Shown here in pieces: positions 33,009 to 45,912 of a DNA stretch of 64,000 nt. A program made the position numbers and the translations under genes. The stretch is taken from positions 5,753,640 through 5,817,639 of the forward strand of contig NZ_CP018016.1 of assembly GCF_000280495.2 (NCBI RefSeq). The letters run 5' to 3'. Under the pieces are notes generated by a model that saw only the letters and a list, made by a program, of their open reading frames with translations, ran no database searches and was not told the origin of the DNA. Position 1 is the stretch's first letter. The number at the start of each line of letters is the position of its first letter. Source of the DNA: Kosakonia radicincitans DSM 16656 (lineage in GTDB: Bacteria; Pseudomonadota; Gammaproteobacteria; Enterobacterales; Enterobacteriaceae).

Positions 33009-34898
33009 ATGTTTTATCCGGATCCTTTTGACGTCATTATCATTGGCGGGGGTCATGCAGGTACTGAGGCCGCGATGGCTGCAGCACGTATGGGTCAACA
33101 GACTCTGCTTTTGACACACAATATCGACACGCTGGGGCAGATGAGCTGCAACCCGGCGATCGGCGGTATTGGGAAAGGACACCTGGTAAAAGAAGTGGAT
33201 GCGCTCGGCGGGCTGATGGCGAAAGCGATCGACCAGGCGGGCATTCAGTTTAGGATACTAAACGCAAGCAAAGGCCCGGCGGTGCGCGCCACTCGTGCGC
33301 AGGCAGACCGTGTGCTTTACCGTCAGGCGGTACGCACCGCTCTGGAAAACCAGCCGAACCTGATGATCTTCCAGCAGGCGGTTGAAGATCTGATCGTGGA
33401 AAACGATCGCGTTGTTGGCGCAGTTACCCAGATGGGGCTGAAATTCCGCGCTAAAGCTGTGGTACTGACGGTCGGGACATTCCTTGACGGTAAAATCCAC
33501 ATCGGCCTTGATAACTACAGCGGTGGCCGCGCTGGCGATCCGCCGTCTATTCCGCTCTCGCGTCGCCTGCGTGAACTGCCGTTGCGTGTCAGCCGCCTGA
33601 AAACCGGTACGCCGCCGCGGATTGACGCCCGTACCATCGACTTCAGCGTTCTGGCGCAGCAGCACGGGGATAACCCGATGCCGGTATTCTCGTTTATGGG
33701 TAATGCCGCGCAGCATCCGCGTCAGGTACCGTGCTATGTCACGCACACCAATGAAAAAACCCATGACGTGATCCGTAATAACCTCGATCGTAGCCCGATG
33801 TACGCTGGCGTGATCGAAGGGATCGGCCCGCGTTACTGCCCGTCGATCGAAGACAAAGTGATGCGCTTTGCCGATCGCAACCAGCATCAGATCTTCCTGG
33901 AGCCGGAAGGGCTGACCTCCAACGAAATTTATCCGAACGGTATCTCCACCAGCTTGCCGTTCGATGTGCAGATGCAAATCGTCCGTTCCATGCAGGGGAT
34001 GGAAAACGCGAAGATCGTACGCCCTGGCTATGCCATTGAGTACGATTTCTTTGACCCGCGTGATTTGAAGCCGACGCTGGAAAGCAAATACATCCATGGC
34101 CTGTTCTTTGCCGGCCAGATTAACGGTACCACTGGTTACGAAGAAGCTGCTGCGCAAGGGCTGCTGGCCGGTCTGAACGCCGGGCGCTTCTCTGCTGAAA
34201 AAGAGGGCTGGGCGCCGCGTCGCGACCAGGCTTACCTCGGTGTGCTGGTGGACGATCTCTGCACGCTCGGCACCAAAGAACCGTACCGCATGTTCACCTC
34301 CCGCGCGGAATATCGTCTGATGCTGCGTGAAGATAACGCCGACCTGCGTCTGACCGAAGCTGGTCGAGAGCTGGGTCTGGTGGACGATGAACGCTGGGCG
34401 CGCTTTAACGAGAAGCTGGAAACGATTGAACGTGAACGCCAGCGTCTGAAATCGCAGTGGGTTTCACCATCATCGGAACATGCTCCGGCGGTGAATGCGC
34501 ACCTGACTGCGCCATTATCGCGTGAAGCCAGCGGTGAAGATCTGCTGCGTCGCCCGGAAATGACTTATGAACAACTGGTACAGTTGACACCGTTCGCGCC
34601 GGGTCTTGATGACCAGCAGGCGGCTGAACAGGTTGAAATCCAGGTGAAATACGAAGGTTACATTGCACGCCAGCAGGATGAGATCGAAAAACAACAGCGC
34701 AATGAAAACACTTTGTTGCCGGCATCGCTGGATTACCGTCAGGTGAATGGCCTGTCCAACGAAGTGATCGCCAAACTTAACGATCACAAACCTTCCTCGA
34801 TCGGTCAGGCATCCCGTATCTCAGGCATCACGCCAGCGGCTATTTCCATTTTGCTGGTATGGCTGAAAAAACAAGGTATGCTGCGCCGCAGCGCTTAA
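33009..34898 (+). CDS. mnmG: tRNA uridine-5-carboxymethylaminomethyl modification enzyme MnmG
   Basis: MnmG (GidA) is the FAD-dependent partner of MnmE in making the (carboxymethyl)aminomethyl group at U34 of several tRNAs. The 629 residues match E. coli. The N-terminal FAD-binding [19 protein letters not shown] and the downstream GGRAGDPPS and [16 protein letters not shown] signatures are present. The C-terminal helical domain binds MnmE and tRNA. A TAGAAT -10 candidate precedes it at 32950-32955. In E. coli transcription of this gene away from oriC assists initiation. MnmE is encoded 25 kb away in this window. Confidence 0.98.
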   Translation: MFYPDPFDVIIIGGGHAGTEAAMAAARMGQQTLLLTHNIDTLGQMSCNPAIGGIGKGHLVKEVDALGGLMAKAIDQAGIQFRILNASKGPAVRATRAQADRVLYRQAVRTALENQPNLMIFQQAVEDLIVENDRVVGAVTQMGLKFRAKAVVLTVGTFLDGKIHIGLDNYSGGRAGDPPSIPLSRRLRELPLRVSRLKTGTPPRIDARTIDFSVLAQQHGDNPMPVFSFMGNAAQHPRQVPCYVTHTNEKTHDVIRNNLDRSPMYAGVIEGIGPRYCPSIEDKVMRFADRNQHQIFLEPEGLTSNEIYPNGISTSLPFDVQMQIVRSMQGMENAKIVRPGYAIEYDFFDPRDLKPTLESKYIHGLFFAGQINGTTGYEEAAAQGLLAGLNAGRFSAEKEGWAPRRDQAYLGVLVDDLCTLGTKEPYRMFTSRAEYRLMLREDNADLRLTEAGRELGLVDDERWARFNEKLETIERERQRLKSQWVSPSSEHAPAVNAHLTAPLSREASGEDLLRRPEMTYEQLVQLTPFAPGLDDQQAAEQVEIQVKYEGYIARQQDEIEKQQRNENTLLPASLDYRQVNGLSNEVIAKLNDHKPSSIGQASRISGITPAAISILLVWLKKQGMLRRSA

Positions 34899-34905
34899 TA
34901 GTATT

Positions 34906-34926
34906 GCCCGGCAGTGCTTGCCGGGC
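34906..34926 (+). repeat. hairpin (REP-like) after mnmG
   Basis: GCCCGGCA (34906-34913) and TGCCGGGC (34919-34926) make a perfect 8-bp GC stem with a 5-base loop between mnmG and rsmG. There is no adjacent T run, so it is more likely a REP-type or mRNA-stability element than a terminator. Confidence 0.6.
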
Positions 34927-34992
34927 CGATTGAACTTTTAGGACGGGCCGCATCGCGCTGCCCGCCGCTTAGTATCTCAACAGGTATTCACT

Positions 34993-35616
34993 GTGCTCAA
35001 TAAACTCTCTCGTCTGCTGGATGAAGCAGGCATTTCGTTGTCGGTTGAACAGCAGAAACAGCTGGTGGCCTATGTCGAACTGCTGCACAAATGGAACAAG
35101 GCCTATAACCTGACCTCTGTGCGCGATCCGAACGAGATGCTCATCCGCCATATTCTCGACAGCATTGTCGTTGCGCCGTACCTGCAAGGGACACGTTTTA
35201 TCGATGTTGGTACAGGGCCTGGTTTGCCGGGGATCCCGCTTTCAATCGTCCGTCCTGAATCCCATTTCACACTGCTCGACAGCCTGGGGAAACGCGTTCG
35301 TTTCTTACGCCAGGTGCAGCATGAGCTGAAATTGAGCAACGTTGAGCCGGTTCAGAGCCGCGTTGAAGATTTCCCGGGCGAACCGCCCTTTGACGGTGTG
35401 ATTAGCCGCGCCTTTGCCTCGCTGAATGATATGGTGAACTGGTGTCACCATTTGCCGGGTGAAGAGGGGCGTTTCTACGCGCTTAAAGGTCTGGTGCCGG
35501 AAGATGAGATCGCGCTGTTACCTGCGGAGTTAGCCGTTGAAGCTATTGTTAAACTGAATGTTCCGCACCTGGAAGGCGAACGTCATCTGGTGATCGTTAA
35601 GCCAAATAAAGTTTAA
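34993..35616 (+). CDS. rsmG: 16S rRNA (guanine-527-N7)-methyltransferase RsmG
   Basis: RsmG (GidB) methylates G527 of 16S rRNA; loss gives low-level streptomycin resistance. The SAM-binding loop [17 protein letters not shown] is near residue 68. The GTG start gives [13 protein letters not shown] and 207 residues, as in E. coli. It follows mnmG, with which it is co-transcribed in E. coli, and precedes the long spacer before atpI. Confidence 0.98.
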   Translation: MLNKLSRLLDEAGISLSVEQQKQLVAYVELLHKWNKAYNLTSVRDPNEMLIRHILDSIVVAPYLQGTRFIDVGTGPGLPGIPLSIVRPESHFTLLDSLGKRVRFLRQVQHELKLSNVEPVQSRVEDFPGEPPFDGVISRAFASLNDMVNWCHHLPGEEGRFYALKGLVPEDEIALLPAELAVEAIVKLNVPHLEGERHLVIVKPNKV

Positions 35617-36233
35617 TTTTTATCAAAAAATGTATCTTTCGTGCTGTTGCTTAGATGTTAAAAAACGAAGGAAAAAAGGGCGATACGTTCAGTTACATTT
35701 CACCGTCTTGTTACCAGGATTTTTCTGACATTTAACGTCCAGAATTTGATTCATGGAAATAATAGTCAACAGCGAAAATATCAGCCCGCTAAAAGTCGGC
35801 AGGTAGAATGAAATACGGATGTAAAATAATTATTATAAATGTCAATGGAAGGTTTTCGATGTATAGGCAGGTGTTTTAAAAAGAGTTGTGATAAATCGTC
35901 TTGAATATCATAAAGTTGAAAAGTGGTAATTTCTTTGCGTGATTAACCCTGCAGACGCATAAATGTTTAATTTGTGACCGAGTGCACGCTTTGTTGTTGG
36001 GTTTTTGGTGTTATTCGCACTTTTGCCCGACAGTTCACAGTTTCCTCAAAAGTTTAAAAATAGCGCTCGGGAAAAATATTTAAACATTTATTCACCTTTT
36101 TGCTACTTATTGTTTGAAATCACGGGGCCGCACCGTATAATTTGACCGCTTTTTGATGCTTGACTCCGGACCATAAAGAACGTTTTATACGACACGCGGC
36201 ATACCTCAAAGGGAGCAGGAGTTAAGAAACGTC
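35617..36233. promoter_or_regulatory. 617-base rsmG-atpI spacer with atp operon promoter
   Basis: This AT-rich spacer holds the atp operon promoter near its right end: TTGACC and TTGACT elements at about 36141 and 36160, with CATAAA and TTATAC candidates downstream. GGGAGCAGGAG just before atpI is the ribosome binding site. A 23-codon ORF at 35808-35879 (MKYGCKIIIINVNG start) is the longest candidate with a purine-rich lead, but I would not call it a gene. The left 500 bases otherwise show nothing I can name. Confidence 0.6.
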
Positions 36234-37441
<1,208 letters not shown>

Positions 37442-37471
37442 TTTTTAACAACACTACTACGTTTTAACTGA

Positions 37472-37755
<284 letters not shown>

Positions 37756-37787
37756 TAGAACGTTAACCAGATAAGAGGCATTGTGCT

Positions 37788-38258
37788 GTGAATCTAAACG
37801 CAACAATCCTCGGCCAGGCCATCGCGTTTGTCCTGTTCGTTCTGTTCTGCATGAAGTATGTATGGCCGCCGTTAATGGCTGCCATCGAAAAACGTCAGAA
37901 AGAAATTGCTGACGGTCTTGCTTCCGCAGAACGAGCTAAAAAGGATTTGGATCTTGCACAGGCCAATGCGACCGACCAGCTGAAAAAAGCGAAAGCTGAA
38001 GCTCAGGTTATCATTGAACAGGCGAACAAACGCCGTGCTCAGATCCTGGATGAAGCGAAAGCAGAAGCCGAGCAGGAACGTAACAAAATCGTCGCGCAAG
38101 CGCAGGCTGAAATCGATGCCGAGCGTAAACGTGCGCGCGAAGAGCTGCGTAAACAGGTGGCTCTGCTGGCAGTAGCCGGCGCCGAGAAGATCATCGAACG
38201 TTCCGTGGATGAAGCTGCTAACAGCGACATCGTGAATAAACTGGTCGCTGAACTGTAA
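37788..38258 (+). CDS. atpF: ATP synthase subunit b
   Basis: Subunit b is the dimeric peripheral stalk that ties F1 to F0. The N-terminus (residues 4-25) is one membrane span, followed by a long charged helix rich in Ala, Glu and Lys through residue 120. The 156 residues equal E. coli. The GTG start is conserved, as is the [13 protein letters not shown] beginning. Confidence 0.99.
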   Translation: MNLNATILGQAIAFVLFVLFCMKYVWPPLMAAIEKRQKEIADGLASAERAKKDLDLAQANATDQLKKAKAEAQVIIEQANKRRAQILDEAKAEAEQERNKIVAQAQAEIDAERKRAREELRKQVALLAVAGAEKIIERSVDEAANSDIVNKLVAEL

Positions 38259-38271
38259 GGAGGAGGGGCTG

Positions 38272-38805
38272 ATGTCTGAATTTGTAACGGTAGCTCGCCC
38301 CTACGCCAAAGCAGCTTTTGACTTTGCCGTCGAAAACCAGAGCGTTGACCGCTGGCAGGATATGCTGGCGTTCGCTGCCGAGGTGACGAAAAATGAACAC
38401 ATGGCCGAGCTTCTCTCTGGTGCTTTAGCGCCGGAAACGCTCGCTAAGTCGTTTATCGCAGTCTGTGGGGAGCAACTTGACGACAAAGGTCAGAACCTGA
38501 TTCGGGTGATGGCTGAAAACGGTCGTATCAAGGTGCTTCCTGATGTTCTTGAGCAGTTTATTCAATTGCGTGCAGCCAGCGAGGCTATTGCAGAAGTCGA
38601 TGTGACTTCTGCAACTGCACTGAGTGAAGAACAGCTTTCGAAAATCAGCGCCGCGATGGAAAAACGTCTGTCACGCAAAGTGAAGCTGAATTGCAATATC
38701 GATAAGTCTGTAATGGCAGGCGTAATCATCCGTGCGGGTGATATGGTCATTGATGGCAGCGTTCGCGGCCGTCTTGAGCGCCTTGCAGACGTCTTGCAGT
38801 CTTAA
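38272..38805 (+). CDS. atpH: ATP synthase subunit delta
   Basis: Delta sits on top of F1 and binds the b dimer. The 177 residues match E. coli, starting [19 protein letters not shown], the family signature. The C-terminal region [21 protein letters not shown] is also conserved. AAGGAGGAGG precedes the ATG, and atpA follows after 12 bases. Confidence 0.99.
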   Translation: MSEFVTVARPYAKAAFDFAVENQSVDRWQDMLAFAAEVTKNEHMAELLSGALAPETLAKSFIAVCGEQLDDKGQNLIRVMAENGRIKVLPDVLEQFIQLRAASEAIAEVDVTSATALSEEQLSKISAAMEKRLSRKVKLNCNIDKSVMAGVIIRAGDMVIDGSVRGRLERLADVLQS

Positions 38806-38817
38806 GGGGACTGGAGC

Positions 38818-40359
38818 ATGCAACTGAATTCCACCGAAATCAGCGAACTGATCAAGCAGCGCATTGCTCAGTTCAGTGTTGTGAGTGAAGCTCACAACGA
38901 AGGTACTATTGTTTCTGTAAGCGACGGTGTTATCCGTATCCACGGCCTGGCCGATTGTATGCAGGGTGAAATGATCTCCCTGCCGGGTAACCGTTACGCT
39001 ATCGCACTGAACCTGGAGCGCGACTCCGTGGGTGCAGTTGTGATGGGTCCGTATGCTGACCTCGCCGAAGGCATGAAGGTTAAGTGTACTGGCCGTATTC
39101 TCGAAGTTCCGGTTGGCCGTGGCCTGCTGGGTCGCGTGGTGAACACCCTGGGTGCGCCAATCGACGGTAAAGGTCCGGTTGATAATGACGGCTTCGCTGC
39201 CGTAGAAGCTATCGCACCGGGCGTTATCGATCGTCAATCCGTTGATCAGCCGGTACAGACCGGTTATAAATCCGTTGACGCCATGATCCCAATCGGTCGT
39301 GGTCAGCGTGAATTGATCATCGGCGACCGTCAGACCGGTAAAACTGCGCTGGCAATCGATGCCATCATCAACCAGCGTGATTCCGGCATTAAATGTATCT
39401 ACGTTGCTATCGGCCAGAAAGCATCCACCATCTCTAACGTGGTGCGTAAGCTGGAAGAGCACGGCGCGCTGTCTAACACCATCGTTGTTGTGGCAACCGC
39501 GTCTGAATCCGCAGCACTGCAATACCTGGCTCCGTATGCCGGTTGCGCAATGGGCGAATATTTCCGCGATCGCGGCGAAGATGCGCTGATCATTTATGAT
39601 GACCTGTCTAAACAGGCAGTCGCATACCGTCAGATCTCCCTGCTGCTCCGTCGTCCGCCTGGACGTGAAGCATTCCCGGGCGACGTATTCTACCTCCACT
39701 CCCGTCTGCTGGAACGTGCTGCGCGTGTTAACGTGGAATACGTTGAAAGCTTCACTAAAGGTGAAGTGAAAGGTAAAACCGGTTCTCTGACCGCGTTGCC
39801 GATTATCGAAACGCAAGCTGGTGACGTTTCCGCGTTCGTTCCGACTAACGTAATTTCTATTACCGATGGTCAGATCTTCCTGGAATCCAACCTGTTTAAC
39901 GCCGGTATTCGTCCTGCGGTAAACCCGGGTATTTCCGTATCCCGTGTAGGTGGTGCAGCGCAGACCAAGATCATGAAAAAACTGTCCGGTGGTATTCGTA
40001 CCGCTCTGGCACAGTATCGTGAGCTGGCAGCGTTCTCTCAGTTTGCTTCCGACCTTGACGATGCAACTCGTAAACAGCTCGACCACGGTCAGAAAGTGAC
40101 CGAGTTGCTGAAACAGAAACAGTATGCGCCGATGTCTGTCGCGCAGCAGGCTCTGGTTCTGTTCGCGGCTGAACGCGGTTACCTGGCGGATGTTGAACTG
40201 GCGAAAATCGGTAGCTTTGAAGCCGCTCTGCTGGCTTACGTTGACCGTGACCACGCTCCGCTGATGCAAGAGATCAACCAGACCGGTGGCTATAACGACG
40301 AGATCGAAGGCAAGCTGAAAGGCATCCTCGACTCCTTTAAAGCAACCCAGTCCTGGTAA
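38818..40359 (+). CDS. atpA: ATP synthase subunit alpha
   Basis: Alpha is the non-catalytic nucleotide-binding subunit of F1. Walker A GDRQTGKT is at 169-176 and the Walker B region LIIYDD near 265. The catalytic-site arginine lies in [10 protein letters not shown] (equivalent to R376 in E. coli numbering). The 513 residues equal E. coli. A long frame on the opposite strand is a shadow caused by its codon bias. Confidence 0.99.
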   Translation: MQLNSTEISELIKQRIAQFSVVSEAHNEGTIVSVSDGVIRIHGLADCMQGEMISLPGNRYAIALNLERDSVGAVVMGPYADLAEGMKVKCTGRILEVPVGRGLLGRVVNTLGAPIDGKGPVDNDGFAAVEAIAPGVIDRQSVDQPVQTGYKSVDAMIPIGRGQRELIIGDRQTGKTALAIDAIINQRDSGIKCIYVAIGQKASTISNVVRKLEEHGALSNTIVVVATASESAALQYLAPYAGCAMGEYFRDRGEDALIIYDDLSKQAVAYRQISLLLRRPPGREAFPGDVFYLHSRLLERAARVNVEYVESFTKGEVKGKTGSLTALPIIETQAGDVSAFVPTNVISITDGQIFLESNLFNAGIRPAVNPGISVSRVGGAAQTKIMKKLSGGIRTALAQYRELAAFSQFASDLDDATRKQLDHGQKVTELLKQKQYAPMSVAQQALVLFAAERGYLADVELAKIGSFEAALLAYVDRDHAPLMQEINQTGGYNDEIEGKLKGILDSFKATQSW

Positions 40360-40409
40360 CGTCTGGCGGCTTGCCTTAGGGCAGGCCGCAAGGCATTGAG
40401 GAGAAGCTC

Positions 40410-42682
<2,273 letters not shown>

Positions 42683-42702
42683 CGCCTTAATCGGAGGGTG
42701 AT

Positions 42703-43122
42703 ATGGCAATGACTTACCACCTGGACGTCGTCAGCGCAGAGTTACAAATGTTCTCTGGTCTGGTCGAAAAAATCCAGGTAACGGGTAGCGAAGGTGAACT
42801 GGGGATTTACCCGGGTCACGCGCCGCTGCTCACCGCCATTAAGCCTGGTATGATCCGCATCGTGAAACAGCACGGTCATGAAGAGTTTATCTATCTGTCC
42901 GGCGGCATTCTTGAAGTGCAGCCTGGCACAGTGACCGTTCTGGCTGATACTGCTATTCGTGGTCAGGATCTCGACGAAGCGCGAGCCCTGGAATCGAAAC
43001 GCAAAGCAGAAGAGCACATTAAAGCTTCTCACGGTGACGTGGATTACGCTCAGGCGTCTGCGGAACTGGCGAAAGCTATCGCGAAACTGCGTGTTATCGA
43101 GTTGACCAAAAAAGCGATGTAA
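42703..43122 (+). CDS. atpC: ATP synthase subunit epsilon
   Basis: Epsilon is the inhibitory and coupling subunit at the base of the shaft. The 139 residues match E. coli. The N-terminal beta-sandwich (residues 1-85) contains [14 protein letters not shown], and the C-terminal two-helix arm ([15 protein letters not shown] and after) is the ATPase-inhibiting part. It is the last atp gene and a terminator follows. Confidence 0.99.
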   Translation: MAMTYHLDVVSAELQMFSGLVEKIQVTGSEGELGIYPGHAPLLTAIKPGMIRIVKQHGHEEFIYLSGGILEVQPGTVTVLADTAIRGQDLDEARALESKRKAEEHIKASHGDVDYAQASAELAKAIAKLRVIELTKKAM

Positions 43123-43142
43123 CACCGGCTTGAACCTAAAAG

Positions 43143-43172
43143 GCCAGTCTGATTTCCAGGCTGGCTTTTTTT
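43143..43172 (+). terminator. atp operon terminator
   Basis: GCCAGTCTG and CAGGCTGGC form a stem (one G-T pair) with a 4-5 base loop, followed by seven T residues. It ends the atp operon. Confidence 0.9.
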
Positions 43173-43218
43173 ATGGCTGCGTTTCAGAAAAATCAGAACT
43201 GAAAATGCGTTTTATTAT

Positions 43219-43238
43219 TTTGTGATGTGAGTCACAAA
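43219..43238. promoter_or_regulatory. CRP-type operator 1
   Basis: TTTTGTGA and TCACAAAA, separated by TGTGAG, make a perfect 8-bp-arm CRP palindrome (core TGTGA-N6-TCACA at 43221-43236). It lies about 50 bases upstream of the start point predicted for the small ORF. Confidence 0.75.
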
Positions 43239-43242
43239 AATG

Positions 43243-43271
43243 TTGATCGGTTAAAAAATGAGGGGTAGACT
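43243..43271 (+). promoter_or_regulatory. candidate promoter of the small ORF
   Basis: TTGATC (43243-43248) and TAGACT (43266-43271) are 17 bases apart, between the two CRP-type sites, with a start expected near 43278. The -10 is a moderate match. Confidence 0.45.
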
Positions 43272-43273
43272 TC

Positions 43274-43297
43274 TTTTTGTGATGTAAATCACAAAAA
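43274..43297. promoter_or_regulatory. CRP-type operator 2
   Basis: TTTTTGTGAT and ATCACAAAAA flank GTAA, a perfect palindrome with 10-bp arms and the ideal TGTGAT-N4-ATCACA core (43278-43293). Its centre is 57 bp from the first site. If the predicted promoter is right, it overlaps the start point and would repress. Confidence 0.75.
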
Positions 43298-43324
43298 AAC
43301 ACTCTCACTTATCAGGACGCCATC

Positions 43325-43396
43325 ATGAAACTGATCAATAAAATCATCGCTCTTTTCAGCAACATGAACATCTCTTTCGGTACGTTCAACCACTAA
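43325..43396 (+). CDS. unidentified 23-aa small protein downstream of CRP sites
   Basis: A 23-codon ORF, MKLINKIIALFSNMNISFGT then FNH, has AGGA 8 bases before its ATG and ends at TAA. Residues 1-14 can form an amphipathic helix with Lys/Asn on one face and Ile/Leu/Phe on the other. It lies between the atp terminator and the converging pectate lyase gene. I do not recognise it; its size and the CRP sites recall the CRP-regulated E. coli small protein AzuC, but without convincing sequence identity. Coding is inferred from the ribosome binding site and promoter context alone. Confidence 0.5.
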   Translation: MKLINKIIALFSNMNISFGTFNH

Positions 43397-43413
43397 TGTG
43401 CTGATACGCTGAG

Positions 43414-43452
43414 TGGCGCCGCGCTTACCGTTGTGTGATAAGCGAAGCGCCA
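43414..43452. repeat. REP-like inverted repeat between small ORF and pectate lyase
   Basis: GGCGC-N2-CGCTTA and TAAGCG-N2-GCGCC form an imperfect 13-bp stem around a loop of about 11 bases. It resembles enterobacterial REP units and may end transcripts from both sides. Confidence 0.55.
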
Positions 43453-43459
43453 TCTGGCA

Positions 43460-45568
43460 TCACTGGCTGAGTTGCACCAGATACGGTTTACTATCCAGTT
43501 CTTTTTGCGCCAGATTTACGCTTTTACCGCCGACGATAAAGTAGTTCGTCGCATCCACATTCCCCACCACTGAATCATCATATTTCCCCGGCTTACTGCG
43601 CACAGATATGTTGCCGCTAAACACGCCTTGCGTTGACGCATCGCCATACGGGGCCGGACGAAAGATGAAATTAAAGCGTTGGTTATCGACAGCAATATTG
43701 TTTTCAACCCGCAGTTTCCCCGGATTGAAGTTATCGGTAAAACCATCCAGATGATTACCTATCGCCTTACTGTTACGAACCTGATGCGCGACCGGTTGCC
43801 CTTCGCCCCCCAGTTTGAAACCGTTACTGGTATTGTTGCTGGCAATAGAATCCTCGATCACCACAACGCCATTTGCGCCATCCTCGATTTTGTTAAACAG
43901 GTCAAAACCATCATCAATATTGTCATGTGAATAGCAGCGTTTCAGGTGATTGCCTTCGCCAACGCGCATCTTCACGGCAAAACCATCAGCGTTAATTTTC
44001 CCCGGATCTTCATTACCCCAGGATTCCGAATCGACAACGAGGTTGTTGCTCGCCCACAGGGCGCGGCCCACTTTTTCCGGCGATGAAATCTGAATACCGG
44101 TATCGTCATTACGCCAGGCGACCACTTTTTCGATGACGTTATGGCTGCCCTGAATACGCAAGCTTTTCTCGGTCACTTCTATACCTTTAATGTGCCAGTA
44201 GCTGGCGTCAATCAGCAAGCCGTGGATCACGGCTTTTCCATCCGCTTGCAGGATTTTCTGTTTATCGCGCACTCCACTGGCGGAAAGAGGGATCTCCGTT
44301 TGTGCATAATCCCCGGCCTGCAACACAATTTTGCCGCCTGGCGGCAGTAAGCGAATCGCGCTGGTCAGATCCAGAGGGGATGCAGCCGTACCTTTACCTT
44401 CGCTTTTACCCTGGGGGGCGACATACAACGTTGCTGCTGTCGGGCCGGCAATTTTCTCTACCTTAATCTGCTGGCTGACAGGCGTATTGTCGCTGGCGCT
44501 GGTGGGCATAAATGTCACTGCAAACGTGGCATTGCCACTCAGTGTGGCGGGCAGGGTATACATTTCCCCCGCTTTAACCGGTTTTTCATTACCGATCACC
44601 ACTTCGTCCTGCCGGGTACTGAACAGGCCATCATAATTGGCTCGTGCCTGTAATGTGTATTTGTCGCTGCTGCTTTGCGCAGGAGAGGCAATTTGCACCA
44701 CGACTGGTAGCGGTTTAGCCTGCCAGGGTTTTGTCACAGCGGTATGCGCCGTTGAAGTGGTCAACGAAGCATCGCTGATGGTGATTTTGGCATTACGCGA
44801 GGCAAAGAAACCGACGTAATAATGATCCTTATCCTGTATGGAGATAAGATCTGCGCGCGGTACGCTGCGGCTAACCCATTGGTCGCTGCCTTGCGGCGCC
44901 CAGGCCGTGATAAAACCGTCGTTGGTGCGCTCCAGTTTCAGGCGAAAGGTCGGCGTCTGGCGCAGATCAATCTCTTCCTGATAGCTCTGTTTCACTATTG
45001 CCGCACCAGCATTACCCCAGGGCTGCGTGATCCCTTCACGGGAGATCGCCTGCATCTTCACGCGAAAATTGTCTTTTTTATCCTGCGTCATGATGGCATT
45101 CATCACCATATTCGACGCCGCAGGAAACTCCTCATAACCTTCTTTAAGCGGCTGCTGACGCGGATTGCCAATCACGTCACGCACCAGCAATCCGGCACCC
45201 TCCTGTGCCGCGGGTTTCGCGCCGTTTTCCGGGCCGAACTGCTCAACGGTCACGGTGGCCTGTAAAACGAAGTTTTCACTGCCAGGCAAAGTGGTATAAA
45301 AGAACGTCAGGCCGTCATGAGCGTTGGCGATTTTACCGCCTCGGCTTTCGAGGGTAACGGGCCTGGAGAGATCGGCACTGTCCGTTACGGAGAGTTTTTT
45401 GCCGTCAATGGTGACATCATTCACGCCAATCTTTTCCTGCAGAACATTCGATGAAAAGTTCACGTCGGTCGATTGGCCAAAAGCGATTGCTTTCCAGACT
45501 GTTGCTGATGATGGAAAAGCGATAAGCGAGCTGCAAACCGTTAAAGCCAGAGGTATTTTATAATTCAT
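43460..45568 (-). CDS. PL9-family periplasmic pectate lyase (PelX-like)
   Basis: The 702-residue protein is a predicted family 9 polysaccharide lyase that cleaves polygalacturonate by beta-elimination. The signal peptide MNYKIPLALTVCSSLIAFPSSA suggests a periplasmic enzyme. Residues 25-370 form beta-rich N-terminal domains; the parallel beta-helix fills about 380-700. The Ca2+ site is D528 (NADGF) with D552, D553 and D556 (DNIDDGFDLF); their spacing equals PelL D209/D233/D234/D237 as I recall. NGFKLGG (K585) probably gives the catalytic lysine. Large size and signal peptide fit the exo-type PelX of Dickeya and Klebsiella better than secreted PelL. It is read leftward from a KdgR-like operator. 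E. coli lacks it at this place. Confidence 0.85.
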   Translation of the reverse strand: MNYKIPLALTVCSSLIAFPSSATVWKAIAFGQSTDVNFSSNVLQEKIGVNDVTIDGKKLSVTDSADLSRPVTLESRGGKIANAHDGLTFFYTTLPGSENFVLQATVTVEQFGPENGAKPAAQEGAGLLVRDVIGNPRQQPLKEGYEEFPAASNMVMNAIMTQDKKDNFRVKMQAISREGITQPWGNAGAAIVKQSYQEEIDLRQTPTFRLKLERTNDGFITAWAPQGSDQWVSRSVPRADLISIQDKDHYYVGFFASRNAKITISDASLTTSTAHTAVTKPWQAKPLPVVVQIASPAQSSSDKYTLQARANYDGLFSTRQDEVVIGNEKPVKAGEMYTLPATLSGNATFAVTFMPTSASDNTPVSQQIKVEKIAGPTAATLYVAPQGKSEGKGTAASPLDLTSAIRLLPPGGKIVLQAGDYAQTEIPLSASGVRDKQKILQADGKAVIHGLLIDASYWHIKGIEVTEKSLRIQGSHNVIEKVVAWRNDDTGIQISSPEKVGRALWASNNLVVDSESWGNEDPGKINADGFAVKMRVGEGNHLKRCYSHDNIDDGFDLFNKIEDGANGVVVIEDSIASNNTSNGFKLGGEGQPVAHQVRNSKAIGNHLDGFTDNFNPGKLRVENNIAVDNQRFNFIFRPAPYGDASTQGVFSGNISVRSKPGKYDDSVVGNVDATNYFIVGGKSVNLAQKELDSKPYLVQLSQ

Positions 45569-45609
45569 TTTATTCTCCTGATTGATTATTGCCCGCCATT
45601 ATCTTCAAG

Positions 45610-45626
45610 ATGAAACGCTGTTTCTT
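45610..45626 (-). promoter_or_regulatory. KdgR-like operator
   Basis: ATGAAA and TTTCTT around CGCTG match the KdgR core ATGAAA-N5-TTTCAT with one mismatch, in an A/T-rich flank. It lies just downstream of the predicted -10 of the pectate lyase promoter, where bound KdgR would block transcription until 2-keto-3-deoxygluconate appears. Confidence 0.65.
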
Positions 45627-45653
45627 TTTTATGCGTCACAATCTCCAATGATC

Positions 45654-45668
45654 AAAACGACGTTTTGT
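45654..45668. repeat. odd palindrome CAAAACGACGTTTTG
   Basis: A perfect 15-base palindrome with a single central base lies at the -35 region of the pectate lyase promoter. It may be a regulator site; the regulator is not known to me. Confidence 0.45.
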
Positions 45669-45721
45669 TTTTGCACGATCTTTATTCAGGATGAAAAAAA
45701 ACAGCTAACCCATTGTATGAA

Positions 45722-45762
45722 TTAGCGGCAAACAGAAATGGAGATATTTTTTAGCGGCAAAC
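45722..45762 (+). repeat. direct repeat TTAGCGGCAAAC x2
   Basis: TTAGCGGCAAAC occurs at 45722-45733 and again at 45751-45762, 29 bases apart, upstream of glmU. Paired identical 12-mers at this spacing suggest a regulator binding on nearly one face of the helix. Confidence 0.6.
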
Positions 45763-45912
45763 CTGGTTGCTTTGTCGGTAAAATAGCCCGCAAAAGCGCA
45801 GTAACTGTGGATGTTGGGCGTTTCACCAGCATTCCATTTCATGCTACAAAATATGTAGAATTTTCAATATGAAAGAGGTTAACTTCTTTCTCCAATGACA
45901 GTCAGGACGCGT

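Larger units (their letters stand above)
45569..45912. promoter_or_regulatory. pectate lyase-glmU divergent control region
   Basis: This 344-base region holds a candidate pectate lyase promoter on the minus strand (TTGATC, 17 bases, ATAAAA, at about 45627-45655), a KdgR-like box, an odd palindrome, and a direct repeat on the glmU side. A TAAAAT near 45780 is a -10 candidate for glmU. In E. coli two NagC sites control glmUS from here; I could not place them confidently. Confidence 0.6.

Noticed and set aside
38671..40269. A 532-codon open frame on the minus strand across atpH and atpA
   Set aside because: It lies entirely opposite the well-supported atpH/atpA genes, has no ribosome binding site, and results from the codon bias of highly expressed genes.
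43397..43459. Possible start of an insertion sequence at the inverted repeat before the pectate lyase
   Set aside because: The repeat is a single REP-like hairpin without a transposase or target-site duplication.
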